In this document: positions 10,451-22,401 of the stretch, piece after piece
How positions within the stretch are numbered: position 1 is the stretch's first letter
Layout of the letters: the number at the start of each line of letters is the position of its first letter
Origin: Antedon bifida
Taxonomy: Eukaryota; Echinodermata; Crinoidea; Comatulida; Antedonidae
Assembly: GCA_963402885.1 (NCBI GenBank)
Contig: OY727099.1
Span: 6,746,001-6,810,000, forward strand
Reading direction: 5' to 3'
Length of the DNA stretch: 64,000 bases
Translations under genes and position numbers: made by a program
Notes under the pieces: generated by a model
Seen by the model: only the letters and a program-made list of their open reading frames with translations
Databases searched by the model: none
Told to the model about the DNA's origin: nothing

Positions 10451-13400
10451 CTGCATCTTCCCTTCTCGAATCTTGATTTACATATAATTTTGGTTAAAAT
10501 TAAAGAATATCCATAAATGTTCGAATGAATCATTTTAAAGTAAAGTCTTCTTCCTTTTAAAACTTTGAACCACTTCACAATGTCATCTTCAAGGATCTAT
10601 TGGACCTGAAAATATTAGAAAAAAAATACCATAATTAATACAGTTATTAGGATAGCGTAGGCCTATGTACAAAATAAGTAGTATCAGGGAAATTCCACTC
10701 TTCCCTGAAAGTATTATGGAACACTGAAATACTTGTTTAAAAAGGCATATTAATCCGCTTTTTTCTCCTTTTTCATGCCACCTAGATTGTTTTAGATCTA
10801 GTTTAAGTAGGGCAGGAGGCGCCTGAGTCCGGGATGACCGAGACACAACTGGTGCTGACCGGGGTTCAATTAGACCGATCCCTGGTTAGTGACGAAGGCG
10901 TATCACCTTACTTCGGTTTGGGTTTTTTTTGGGCATGGTTGGAATCCCTTTTATCGTATTAGTGTACAGCGCTTAGAGGTTTCACAACATTAGACGCTAT
11001 ATAATCCAAGATTATTATAACAACAGGTACAAAACGAGAATTTAGGAGACTGCGGTATAACAATGATCGAAAGAGAATTTACACCAATGTACTGGAACAC
11101 ACTAGTCATTATTATTACCGTGTCATTAAAAGAGTCATATATATCTTGGATTTAAATTCTAAAATGACAAATGCTTTAATAACCTAAATCAACATAAACA
11201 TCGTATTTACCTTCAGTAATAGTTTCTGAAGTTGCACAAGGTCCAAATGTCTCAATATCTAGTTCGAAGTCTCTAAGGAGACAGGCTTCTCGTTTCAGTT
11301 CACATGCCGAAGGGTATGTTACACCATCTGTTCCACAAACCGGGTGTTCTGTTCCGTGGTGTGGCCTTCGTCCACCACCGTGGTGTCTACCATGGTGTGA
11401 ACCACCGTGGTGTGATCTACCGTGGTGTGAACCACCATGGTGTCGTCTACCGTCTTCTTGTTCACCGCCATCTTGTCTACCGCGGTTTTCTTGTCCACCG
11501 CGGTTTTCTGGTTTACCGCGGCCTTTTGGTTTACCGCTATCTGGTCTACCACGGTTTTCTTGTCCGCCGCGTTCTGTTGGTTTACCGCGGCCTTTTGGTT
11601 TACCGCTATCTGGTCTACCACGGTTTTCTTGTCCACCGCGTCCTTCTGGTTTACCGAGGCCTTTTGGTTTACCTCTATCTGGTCTACCACGGGTTTCTTG
11701 TCCACCGCGTCCTTCTGGTTTACCGCCATCTGGTCTACCGCCTTCTGATCTACCGCCATCAAATGAAAATGGACATTTTACACAATACTTTTCTGGATCA
11801 CCTAAGAAAAAATAAAATGCTAGTTAGTTTGCTAGACAAGATAAAACAACATGCACAGCAATAATGTAAGTCGTTTTGTCGTGGCAGACTAAACAATCAA
11901 ATTTGATGAAAAGCAATATAAAAATACCTTGATCTTCTGTACATTCTCCTCTCTTTGCAATAGTTAAGAAAATATCTAAACATCTTGCTCTTTTGAATTC
12001 GCATCGATTGTAGGTGACGTTGTCGCTGCCACAGATTAATACATCGTCTATATCAGCAGTACGATTTTCACATTCCTCAAACTGCATCTCACAAAACTGT
12101 TGCCTCTTTTCAGGATCTGGATTGAAGCCTGCGAGAAAAAAAGGCCATTCTTTTGATGAAAAAGGGTACGCAGCTCGCTCCGAAATGTGTTTTTGTTTGT
12201 AAATATTATGGACAGCGCGCCTTTTCCTGGAACGCCATTTCAAACTCAATCAGGAAAGATGAATCGGTTACTTCAACTCCCACCTAACTTTCATTACTAA
12301 TCATTTGCTCTTTTAATAACATTTTCTGTTGACTGTTCAGCGCTTAAGCTTGGTTCCCACTAGCGACGCAACGTAACGCAACCTACGCAACATAAGAAAA
12401 TGCACTTCCAATAATTGTGTTTGCCCCCGCATGCGTGAAATCAAACCTGCGACTTTTGCAGCACTGTTGCGTCGTCGGTTCCCACTTGTGATTACGCAAT
12501 ACATCACTTTGCGTCAATACGTCGCTGCGTTGCGTTCTAGTGGGAACCACGCTTAGAGACGCCCTGCATTTTACGATATTAAATTTAACATTATTATTAA
12601 TATTTGTAAACTATAATTTAACAACATTTGTGTATCACTGCGGTAAATTGTCAACAAATAAGATGAGGTCAACCCTACCTTCTCCACAATCACCAGGGTG
12701 TTCAAAAGCAAGATCTGTATCTTCAGTTTCGCATTTAACAGCCAATAATTCGCAAAATGTTGAGTATGTTATATTATCTGTTCCGCATACAGTCTTATTC
12801 AATTTTGGTGAACAGTTTTCACTCATGTTACACACTACACTTATGTTTAATCTTGCTAAATCTAGAAGAAAAAAATTGTAAAAATAGTACTGTATTTCGT
12901 ACAAAAGTATTAGTACAGTTTACAGGCAGATTTGTGGAAATTATAATGTAACTAAAATAGTATATCTAAATTCTTTTCCCACACCTAAACATAGACTAGT
13001 CCTACCTAGCACCAGGCAAGTGTAATGTATTTTTATAACATACCTGGTCTGCGTCCATGTGGTCCGCGTCTATGTGGTCCGCCTCCATGTGGTCCGCGTC
13101 CATGTGGTCCGCGTCCATGTGGTCCGCGTCCATGTGGTTCGCGTCCATGTGGTGGTCTACGTCCATCTAGATAAGAAAACAGAATATATTACAGAATAAT
13201 TCTCTTGAAACAAATACATATAGCATTTCTTAAAATAAACGTATATAGGCCAGACGAAAAAAGACAAAACGTATATCAGGACTTAATTATTTTTTAGGCA
13301 AACCATGACTTACCTGGTTTTCCATTAATCTCCTGTGCAGATGGGCGTTCAACGTCAGGTCTTCCAGCACCTGATGGACGTTGTCTTTCTCCGCCAAAGT

Positions 13401-14731
13401 CTGGCCTTTTGTCAGGAGTTGGCCTTCCACCAGGAGTTGGCCTAGCACAATCGTCAGAGCCACATGCACAAGGATAGTCAACCTCTACAGTCGAGTCATC
13501 TCCATAACATCTTACTTTCATTAATTCACATATATTTGAATATGTGTTTCCATCTGTGCCACAAACTTCTCTTTCGAATGGTGGACATGACCTGTCCTCT
13601 GGTATCATGTCGCAACTCAGTTCTAAAATGTGAAAATATGTCCAGTAAATAGGGTTGTTTGTTGATTGATTGAAATATATATTTATACTGGGTAACCTCT
13701 TCAGTCAAAGACTGGTCTCCCAGAGGGCCCAGTTGGTGATCAGTGGCTGTGATGTACTAATACACCGGGGTAACCCCCTACTCGTCTCGAAACATGTACT
13801 AGGTTCTTTAAAGTGCACACGAGCTAGATGTGTTCACTGGGCCTACGGTTTATAGTCCTTATCCGAGAAGACTCGTTCTACCACCAGAACCATGGAGTGA
13901 GTGAGCCTCGAACCCCTGCCGATGTTATGGCTCGGCCACTCACTTACTCAATTGTTGACTTATAATACTGTATATGGAAATGTTGTTATTATTATTTTAT
14001 TATAAAAAAACCATTCAAATAGAGCTAAATACATTTGTTATTATTTGTTTTTGCATTATGAACGTCATGATAGACGGTACATTAATTGAGGGCGCTTTAC
14101 TTATTTTCAACCAACTTCATTCATTCATACGGTCAATCATTTATTCATACCACATTTATTACTAATTTTGCACTGTATTCCAAACTACTGTACAGTACAT
14201 AAATGGCGCAACATCTTGGGTATATACGATAAACACTGCACAAATGATAATGACATCCATTTTTAACAGCAAATTGTGTTTTCAGATATATATGGATGGA
14301 TGTATTGTCATGGATAAATGATCCATGGTATTTGTTTAGCCCTTTTGGCTAATAATTTTAAAGTTTACTATATTTTATACTATTGCATTTTACTCATTTA
14401 AGTTAGATTATCATGTTGGTTTCTATATCAACAACTAAATTAACTTACCACGTCGTCCGCCAGCACCACCGGGACCTTTTCCATCTGGAAAACGTCTTCC
14501 GGCACCAACTGTACCTTGTTCACCTGGACCTCTTCCGCCTTGAAAACGTCTTCCGGCACCACCTGTACCTTGTTCACCTGGACCTCTTCCGCCTTGAAAA
14601 CGTCCGCCAGCACCACCGGGACCTTTTCCACCTGAAAAACGCCCACCACCACCACCACCACCACGTCCCGGTCCCCAGGCATCGAGCGTTGATGCGCACA
14701 CCAAGACCAGTAGCATTACAATTTTCATCAT
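10386..14731 (-). CDS. Kazal gene A: secreted multi-Kazal protein with Gly/Arg/Pro/His-rich repeats
   Basis: Seven coding exons, minus strand: 14731-14449, 13622-13314, 13166-13044, 12861-12679, 12128-11928, 11801-11211 and (least sure) 10450-10386. All joins are GT/AG and phase 1. They sum to 1755 nt, 584 residues. Order: signal peptide plus Gly/Arg-rich repeats; Kazal domain (CGTDGNTYSNICEL); PHGRG repeats; Kazal (CGTDNITYSTFCEL); Kazal-like (CGSDNVTYNRCEF); then a Kazal whose C2-C3 loop holds a 145-residue repeat region, closing with CGTDGVTYPSACELK. Kazal domains are six-Cys modules of secreted serine-protease inhibitors and matrix proteins. The residues in the P1 position (second after C2) are Pro, Pro, Asn and Phe, none basic, so trypsin inhibition is unlikely. 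A structural, matrix or mucus role is as plausible. A 5' UTR exon and promoter lie near 15476-15580. Gene B is its paralogue. Confidence 0.75.
10800..11010 (+). mobile_element. tRNA-derived SINE-like insertion
   Basis: It lies in the last intron of gene A. Box B-like GGGGTTCAATTAG follows TGAGTCCGGGATGACCGAG, then comes a body and the tail GTACAGCGCTTAGAGGTTTC..GCTATATAATCC, typical of SINE 3' ends. I cannot define the target-site duplication. Confidence 0.5.
11211..11801 (-). CDS. Gene A exon: Kazal domain 4 split by a 145-residue repeat region
   Basis: 591 nt, phase 1-1. It opens with GDPEKYCVKCPFSF (C1 and C2). Four or so copies of a roughly 21-residue Gly/Lys/Arg/Pro unit (GRPDSGKPKGRGKP core) and a His-rich run (HHGGSHHGRSHHGG) follow. 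C3 then arrives in CGTDGVTYPSACELK and the domain closes. Normal Kazal domains have about 7 residues between C2 and C3. Confidence 0.8.
11928..12128 (-). CDS. Gene A exon: Kazal-like domain 3
   Basis: 201 nt, phase 1-1. CGSDNVTYNRCEFKRARC gives the C3-C4-C5 core. The segment between C2 and C3 is longer than usual (12 residues, ENRTADIDDVLI). Paralogue at 23474-23292. Confidence 0.82.
12340..12556. mobile_element. Hairpin MITE family 2, copy 1
   Basis: Terminal inverted repeats AAGCTTGGTTCCCACTAGCG and CTAGTGGGAACCACGCTTA enclose GC-richer DNA full of GCGACGCAACG motifs. It sits in a gene A intron. A second copy lies at 46497-46745. Confidence 0.8.
12679..12861 (-). CDS. Gene A exon: Kazal domain 2
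   Basis: 183 nt, phase 1-1. Kazal pattern with CGTDNITYSTFCELLAVKC and closing GDCGEG. The P1 position after C2 is Pro. Gene B equivalent at 24839-24645. Confidence 0.85.
13044..13166 (-). CDS. Gene A exon: PHGRG repeat module
   Basis: A 123-nt exon, phase 1-1, made of about eight copies of the pentapeptide type PHGRG or PHGRR with single changes. No cysteine. In gene B the homologous motif GRGPSRGRRPHGRPG is fused to the 3' end of the Kazal and GRPDGA exons rather than forming its own exon. Confidence 0.75.
13314..13622 (-). CDS. Gene A exon: Kazal domain 1 plus Pro-rich tail
   Basis: Begins after TTTTAG. Cys spacing C-8-C-7-C-10-C-6-C-12-C with CGTDGNTYSNICEL is a Kazal signature. Two extra Cys (CACGSDDC) follow directly. 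The tail is rich in Pro, Arg and Gly (GGRPTPDKRPDFGG). Phase 1 at both ends, 309 nt. Confidence 0.85.
13680..13950 (-). repeat. Dispersed repeat family (also at 24390-24605, inverted)
   Basis: The block with CAGTCAAAGACTGGTCTCCC, GTGATCAGTGGCTGTGATGT, ACTCGTCTCGAAACAT and TTTAAAGTGCACACGAGCTA matches the reverse complement of 24440-24600. Each copy is in a different intron of the two Kazal paralogues, so they inserted independently. Confidence 0.75.
14449..14731 (-). CDS. Gene A exon: signal peptide and Gly/Arg/Pro repeats
   Basis: Starts at the tandem ATG pair (MMK) just after a TTTATTTCCAG acceptor. A hydrophobic leader ending near TLDA is followed by a poly-Gly run and about four imperfect repeats of the type GRFQGGRGPGEQGTGGA. 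It ends at G|GTAAGT, phase 1. Gene B has the same MMK start and leader plan at 29535. Confidence 0.8.
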
Positions 14732-15475
14732 GCTTTCTGGAAATAAAATAATTATTACAATAAATGTCAATCATTGTTAAAACATGGAGTTGACTCCGTG
14801 TTGTATTCTAAACTTAATCAAGATGATAAAAACAAAAAAGGATGCACATGTTGGATATTTTTTAATATCCTTGAAAATAAACAGTATACTACAATAATTA
14901 CAAGTATAAAAATTAAAGTTCTATTGAGTATAGGCCTATATAAGTTTAATATTTCTCAAAAACAAATCATTTATCTAGTAGTAATTCCTAGTAAAGACAG
15001 TTTAATCAGAATCGCTATCGGTTCAACAAATACGTTTAAACGTGTTGATACAATTATTATGATAGGTCGTTTCTACTAAACACATGTTACGAGAATTTTT
15101 GATGGACGATCCAATTTAAATAAGCCTAAAGATCTAGACGTTGAATCTCATCTTACGAAAACGTTCACATACAGTAACATGACTTTCAATAAACTGTAAC
15201 TCCAAGATTTTAAAAAAAAAGATAAAATAAAAAAATGACTTTGTTCCAAATATGTCACTCTAATAGTTACAAACAAAGTACAAACAATATTAAACAAAAT
15301 GTAAACTTTTGTTCAAAATTTGTCACGGACTATAACTTTAAATAAAGTTCGAACTATACTTTGTTCCAATAGGCCTACAGTCCCAATTACAAAAATGGTT
15401 ACAACCAATTGTACAGAACACAAACTAAATATTTAAATAAAGTTCAAACAATATAAAACAAAAATAAAAACTTAC

Positions 15476-15800
15476 TTATTCCAAACTTGCTTTGTAGAAA
15501 AATGTTCAAGATGTATTTGATTTGAGCTTTCAGCTCCAGAATGACAAGTTACGGAGCCGGTGTCTCATTTTAAACCTTTCCAGCAACAATGAAAACAGAC
15601 GGAGGTGAGGTCATCGAAGTTTAAGACCTGCGCATGTGACACATAGGTCAGGGACATGCAACCAATAAATGCACGTCCAACGCCTACGTCATAGCCTTGG
15701 AAAGTTTTGTACAGTATTAAGTTTCTTATCTAAACTTATAATTGCATTAGCTGTACTTGACGAGGAGCCGAGTTGGTAACAGATATGAATTTTGAAACAA
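15476..15800 (-). promoter_or_regulatory. Promoter and non-coding first exon of Kazal gene A
   Basis: Shares long near-identity with 30535-30800 upstream of gene B. Minus-strand order: AGATAAG-type GATA site, TATGACGTAGGC (CRE-like), reversed CCAAT box (ATTGGTTGCAT), TATA-like TTTAAAATGAGA at 15574-15565, then a short exon with CTGGAGCTGAAAGCTCAAA ending at donor GTAAGT (15475). Transcription should start near 15540. The first coding exon follows after a roughly 740-bp intron. Confidence 0.7.
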
Positions 15801-16616
15801 AACAAAAAACATATTTATATTGTAAATTTAACTAATCATATTAATCAACCGATAATTTTTTGAATTGTTATCCATTGTCATTTCATTTACAATATGTCTT
15901 ATGTTTAACTGGCCTTGTTTTAAAAACTCATACATACAGGAAAATAATTAAAACTATCAAAAAGAAAGTGAGGGTTCATTATGGATAAAATCGGAAGTTA
16001 TATTCGGCTATGGATCGACAAAGTTCACTCATATACAGGAAAATAATCAAAACTAAGTATCAAAAAGAAAGTGAGGGTTCATTCGGGATAATATCGGAAG
16101 TATTCGACTACTTGGCTCAACAAAGTGTACATACATCATCTTCGCCCACTCAACTAATTTAATTATCTTATTCCTCCAAATAAGGAATTGTTGTCTTTAA
16201 TTTAACTGAAATCTGCATGAAAAGTGTATTAATCATGTAACAACACATCTTCATATATCATATATCCCACATGTTACCAGAATTTGGAACAACTTTCCCG
16301 GTGAAATTCGCAACTTAGATATTTCTGTTAGTTCTTTTAAAACCAAATTATTGGTATCTCAATATTTATTTTTTAAATAATTTTGATATTGAAAATGTGT
16401 GTAGTTGGTCGCTTTCTTGTAGATGCTAACATTGTAGAACGTAGTTTTATTTGTTGGTTTATTTCTGTGCTCTGTTCTCGGTTGATCAACTAGCATAGGT
16501 GTTTAGCACCTGTTGGTCTTTCCTTGCCTTTTATATTTGTTTTGTCTTCTTTGTATTGTAGGCTATATGGCAGAAAATTGAATAAATAAATAAATAAATC
16601 TTGGTTATGACTAGTT

Positions 16617-16757
16617 CTGCCTACACTATCAAACTGTATGTGATGTGCCCATGGACATGATGATGTCATATCACTACCATATTTGGGCATATCACTGGCA
16701 TATTTGAGCACATCTTACCTTTTTTGTCAAACTAGTTTTATAGTGTAGAAAGGGCTT
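16617..16757. mobile_element. Hairpin MITE family 1, diverged copy
   Basis: CTGCCTACACTATCAAACTG at the left and TTTATAGTGTAGAAAGGGCT at the right, with core TGGACATGATGATGTCATAT. Arms are partly decayed. Confidence 0.75.
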
Positions 16758-18364
16758 ATGGTAATGTTTTATTCATCTGAACAACTTTTTATAGAGATTT
16801 TTTTGTATTTTGTGGCTTAAAACCACCACTTTTATTCAACTTCATCAATTTCATTTTATAAACAACAGTACAATTCAATGTATCTTCATTTTCTTTTTTC
16901 TACTTATTCTCTATACATGATTAACATGAATTCAATATAAATGTCTAAAATTTACCACAGAATCGTGGATAGTGTAGACAGAGCTTTAACGTATGATGTG
17001 ACTCCTAAATCGGAGAAAATGTAATTGAATATTTATCCATAAAAAACTGATTATGGGCCTTATACTACACATACAAACAAATCGAATATTTTCCACAAAA
17101 TGCTTTGTACATCATATTACAGTACATACATGTACACATATAGTTGCTTAATCATGTTTGTAATCTACAAACTTTAGTTCTTTTGACAAAGTTTGATGTA
17201 CTCACTCACTGAGGACGATCAAAGTGTATAGGCCTACAACAGCAGTTGTTTTCACTACCACGTGGTGTGTCGCAAACTTTATATCAACATAATGTTTTCG
17301 CCATGCAAACCTTCAAACAATTTAAACTTGAGATTACCAATCGATCAATCAATAATAATAAGATTTATTTCGCGATTTGTTAAGCGTTTTTTTAAGAAAC
17401 TTGTAACATCTAAAACAAGAACGTGCATTTATTTACGCACGTTCCATGCATCAGGTCACATCCCACGCGTTAATACACCGGGCTATAGCTTATATTTTGT
17501 TGACAAGTCCTTGAGAGGTCAAGAGTATACATCGCACCATGATCGCACCCCCGGGGAACAGAGTGATTAGTGATACAAGGCATTTAAACTAACGCTTCGT
17601 ATTGGCTTTATTGTATCCGGGTTTGATTGTCACGAGTTTGAAAACTGTTCCAATTATATTGAACCCTCGAAAGTTGTTGTTGTTGAACTTTTTCTTCTGA
17701 AGGGTCTGTGACTCACTTTGCAAGGAAAGTGGGTACTTGTGATTGGTCTACAGTTAGGCTACTAATATTTCAGTCCATTGAATAAAAAAAAATAGAATCG
17801 GGGGAAATGTTTAAAAGTGTGTATCACCTGTTATGGAAAATATCATACGCTGACGCCAACCACATCCTAGGTGGATTACATAAACAAACATTCCAATTGT
17901 TGTAAAAATGTAACCGCATTAAATGTAACCTTCGTATGAGCGTATTATTATTATACAATCACTCAACGAATGGGCTCTTCTTCATGATTGCGGATGTTGA
18001 GCCTACATAACTATGTATATTTTTTTAATTTTAAACAAGAAAAATGTTACTGTATCAAAGTACAGTGTTCGTAGTAGGCCTAATGTCCCTTGTACCCGGG
18101 GCCTGTACACGAATTTCCATCATTGACAGACAATCCAATACTTAGTCCTATATTTAACAGCAAGGCCCATATCCCCCCATGGGTAATCTATCCGCCACTA
18201 ATGTAACACAAAATAAGACACAAGAGATAAGTGGGCCAACATAATTAATTAAAACATCTGATAGTTAACGTCCCACTTCTTGGACGCAACGCGGGTGGCG
18301 TAAGCGCATCGCAAGCAACTTGACCTATCAAGACGCGTCGATCATCCGCCTGTCGTGATTGGTC

Positions 18365-18530
18365 TATTCATTGCGCCCACGTCGTTTCGTTGCGCCCACG
18401 TCGTTTCGTTGCGTCCACGTCGTTTCGTTGCGCCCACGTCGTTTCGTTGCGCCCACGTCGTTTCGTTGCGCCCACTTCGTTTCGTTGCGCCCACGTCGTT
18501 TCGTTGCGCCCACTTCGTTTCGTTGCGTTC
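18365..18530. repeat. CpG-rich minisatellite
   Basis: About nine copies of the 18-19 bp unit GCGCCCACGTCGTTTCGTT with few changes. Open in several frames on both strands (rich in Arg) only because the unit lacks stops. CpG density is far above the surrounding AT-rich DNA. Confidence 0.9.
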
Positions 18531-18799
18531 GAGTCGAGTGGGAATCAAACTTTAGTACACACGAACTAAACATCAGTAACAGTAAACATTTTAGACCAGC
18601 TTTAAACAAATGATGTGATATTGCATATATGACAATGTCGTTTTCATTGTAGGCCTTACACAATTCTTTTCATTTCAACAGATTTTACAATAAACATATA
18701 CTGTACTAACAATGACATTTTGGTGAAAAAAATGGGCCTAGTATTGTTTTGAGGAGATCATCCGATATGATTTATTATCCAAGCTTGTGACTTTTAATA

Positions 18800-19370
18800 A
18801 TAACAGTGCATTCACGTGATGTTATTAGGCTAGTCCTCCTTTCCTGAAATACCAGCGATGATCGAATACACGAATCATTTCCTAAGCCTCGATTCACACA
18901 TTTTGCATCGCGGTTCATAAACATGTAGGCCTATATTATATATAAGTAAAAAAAAAAAATAAAGATTAACTATAACCAGTCACATATTCGCATATTTTGC
19001 GGACGCATGACCGATTTTATAAAAAGACATTTTTTAAATATATTTGTTAGATATTCGTATTGAAAAAACAAATAGTGCATTTCATGTGATGTTATTAGGC
19101 TAGTCGTCCTTTCCTGATATACCATCGATGATCGAATACACGAATCATTTCCTATAAGCCTCGATTCACACGGCTCACATAGGCCTACTTTGCAGCGTGG
19201 TTCATAAACATGTATATAGGCCTAAGTCACAATAAATAACAAGTTCTTTATAATAAAGATTAACCATAACCAGTCACATATTCATTTTGCGGATGCATGA
19301 CCGATTGTATAAAAAGACATTAGGTTTTTTATATCGATTCCCGTTTTAGATATTCGTATTGACCAAAAAA
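18800..19370 (+). repeat. Two-copy tandem duplication, about 290 bp unit
   Basis: Copies share GTGATGTTATTAGGCTAGTC, GATGATCGAATACACGAATC, TTCATAAACATGTA, AACCAGTCACATATTC and GACCGATT.TATAAAAAGAC in the same order. A degenerate relative of the 5' part lies at 37885-37960. Confidence 0.8.
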
Positions 19371-20439
19371 GGGAAAATGTAAAGTTGAGGAACTTAATTT
19401 GAACTGTGTCCATATGATTTACCATCTCGCAATATTTATTTTTATTACTTTCCGTTGGACGGGCATCATATTATAATGAGTGTAAGGTTCAAAAAGATAA
19501 TAGAGTAATAACTAATATAGTACAATGCAGTATACACAAATCTATATAAAATGGATATTCATATATTTCAGTATCTATTTTGTTTTAATTCTAAAAGCAA
19601 GCAATTTAAAATTCAAATTTGCAGAGTCATCGCAAATATAAATATTAAACTTACTGTAAAATGAATGTTTGAAAAACATGCAGTAAAAAACGTTAATATA
19701 TTAATTTGTAATTATATATCTGTATCTTTGTTCTTGTTTTGTTTGTGTAAATATATTAAAATAATAGACGTTTATTATTTATTGATTATAATATTTAAGG
19801 ACCACAATGTAAAACAGATACACTGTTATCTGATTGTTTTATCCTGTATAAATATATTATTTATTCTTTATTATTATTATATATATTATGTCAGTTATTT
19901 TCCGTCCTCGTGTTTGGTATAGGACATAAGACTTTCATAGTCGTCTGGTAAGTCATGTTTTGTAAAAGCTTCCAAAGTATGTTAATATCATTTCCGACTG
20001 GATAACAGTGCATTAGTTGAATCTCGTCACTATTGATGCATCGGTCCAAGAAAAAAAACAGAACAGAACATATTGAAAATAAAAAGAGTATATATCGGTG
20101 TTCATTGCAATCACGAGATTCGTGGGCGTGTGATACAGGGGTCTTATAATAATCCAATAGTTGATTTATAAAGCTTAATTACATCCGAAGGCCTACCGGT
20201 ATTTAACTTGACCAGTTGAGCCTTTGGTCAAACAATTAGGTAGACCATAGGTAGACACATGTTTCATACGAACATAGAGAAATTATTTCTCCATGATACG
20301 GCGGCCAAAGCATTGTGTCATCGGGCGAGATGTAATTATACATTCTTATAATAAATGTAAGATAGATCGTCTTCTTCTAATTAACATTCTAGACTCCTGG
20401 TAATTTACATAGTACCTACATAGGAAAAAAAACTTACTT

Positions 20440-20815
20440 AGACTCCATTTATTTACATACATAGGCCAATTTTAACTCCATAGACTCCTGGTATAGGCAT
20501 TTATTTACATACATAGGCCAATTTTAACTCCCTAGACCCCTGGTATAGGCATTTATTTACATACATAGGCCAATTTTAACTCCCTAGACTCCTGGTATAG
20601 GCATTTATTTACATACATAGGCCAATTTTAACTCCCTAGACTCTTGGTATAGGCATTTATTTACATACATAGGCCAATTTTAACTCCCTAGACCCCTGGT
20701 ATAGGCATTTATTTACATACATAGGCCAATTTTAACTCCCTAGACTCCTGGTATAGGCATTTATTTACATACATAGGCCAATTTTAACTCCCCAGACTCT
20801 TGGTATAGGCATTAC
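20440..20815 (+). repeat. 52-bp minisatellite
   Basis: Seven to eight near-identical copies of a unit containing TAGACTCCTGGTATAGGCAT and TTATTTACATACATAGGCCA. Copies differ mainly at C/T positions in ACTCCT, ACCCCT or ACTCTT. Confidence 0.92.
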
Positions 20816-22342
20816 AGCTACAGATCCACTACAAATTATAACACAAATGCGTTTCTGATTTTGTACAGTTATTTAGGCCTATATAAAATTAGGAATATAC
20901 TTTTTTTTTTAAATATACTCATTTCCTTTCCTTGTGGTTTCTAATGACGGATTACGGACAATCATATTAAAGTCAAACAGGAAGACTCACATCCAACTAT
21001 TATATTAATATTCTGCTTGTTATATCACATGTTACTGAACTTCTCTCATGGTCTTTTTCTACAAATAAAATTATATCTATTTATTATAGGCCTTAATAGT
21101 AATGTCGTTATGCTTTGTTTCTAATGTTGATTATTCAATTTAGGTTAGATGCATTATAGGCTAGAATAAAGAACTTGTCAAGATTTTAGCCTACAAACCA
21201 CGAAGTATTAATGAAGACAAAGGGAGGAGTAATATGCCTCCACCAAACAACCTCTCTTTTCTAGATACAGTACTTTATGGATATAAATGTGATGGGAAAA
21301 ATAAGTTGATAATAAGAAACATGAATCAAAATAATAAAACCGAGGAATATGATTATTAAATTTAGATTCAGAGATGCGTTATAATAATAAACACTTTGGT
21401 GTGCATCAAGGACTTACGAAAGATAGAAAAGCTCTAAAAAAAATCCGTAAAAGCAACAGCTGAAAAATTTGCAAAACGTTCGACGTTTTTCTGATTTGTT
21501 TAATAATAAAGAAATTGTCACATGTAGAGTTGGACAAGATTTATACATTTTACACATAGGCCTACCCCACATTTATAGATAATTTTCTACTGATTATGAT
21601 GGGGAAAATACTGTAAGTTGATCATAAGAAACATATCCAAATAATAAAACGGAAGACTTGAAAACTATCGAGAAACGTTGAATTAATTACCAATACGTAA
21701 TTACTTAAGATTATTTTTATATAAATAAATAGTGTTCTCCCGAAGCAGGTTTTATCAGCAGGATTTGCCGGACCATGGAGAAATATTTTTATTTCTCCAA
21801 CCGGTATTAACAATTATACATAAAATAAACACTTATCTATTAGTGGTAGGTTAGGCCTATTGGTCGAGGCTATATTTTGTCAAATGAATAGTACAAAGTA
21901 CAATATTATTTGACCTCTTGTATTTAGTATTATAGTACGGTTTATCAATATTTTCTTAATTTTCCGGACTTCATTTCTATATGAGGAGAACACTCGAAAT
22001 CACCATAGGCCATCCTCTCTAATCAAATATCAATAATCAAATAATAACTTGAATATTACAATTCTGTTAGCAAATTGATATTTGATTATTGAGAGACAGA
22101 CATTATTAAAAACTTGAAACTATTGACAGGAACAAAAGCATTGTCTTTTTGTATATTTTTATTTTCCAAAACAAAACGCTATAACAAAGATTAAAGAAAT
22201 AAACACACATTTTCACAATTTTAGAAACAAACAAATTCAACTAAAATTACAATTAATGGAAACTAATCAAACCATTATTATGTGTTTACATTGCAATTTA
22301 TTCATTAGATAACAAAGCATTTAATTCTAACGGAATACCGTT

Positions 22343-22401
22343 TCACCATCGGAATAGCGTTTCACCATCGGAATACCGTTTCAACATCGGAATACTGTTT
22401 T
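22343..22401 (-). CDS. Gene B probable terminal exon
   Basis: After TAATGCAG, a phase-1 join to the preceding exon (GAAG|GTAAGC) gives ENSIPMLKRYSDGETLFRW and a stop. The last dozen residues parallel the gene A tail. Made largely of the 19-bp minisatellite unit. AATAAA on the minus strand lies at about 22163-22158. Confidence 0.45.

Larger units (their letters stand above)
15800..22136. other. Intergenic between Kazal genes A and B, repeat-rich
   Basis: No coding gene supported. Contents: a tandem pair at 15940-16110 (GAAAGTGAGGGTTCATT); a hairpin MITE at 16617-16757; a dispersed block at 17430-17565 (ACGCACGTTCCATGCATCAG, recurring at 34300); a CpG-rich 18-bp array at 18365-18530; a duplicated block of about 290 bp at 18800-19370; a dispersed block at 20085-20160 (CACGAGATTCGTGGGCGTGT, recurring at 38265); and a 52-bp array at 20440-20815. 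Confidence 0.6.

Noticed and set aside
11304..11864. 186-codon plus-strand frame rich in YRGLLVYR-type repeats and the antisense VDQKAVNQ frame
   Set aside because: Both lie over the repeat part of the gene A exon at 11801-11211. The minus-strand GRPDSGKPKG frame continues into a Kazal domain and uses splice sites.
14413..14751. Plus-strand frame with DLFHLENVFRHHL repeats opposite the gene A signal exon
   Set aside because: Antisense of Gly/Arg repeats; the minus-strand frame has a signal peptide and a proper donor.
18342..18663. Arg-rich open frames on both strands
   Set aside because: They come from the CpG-rich minisatellite; no start context, leader or conserved domain.
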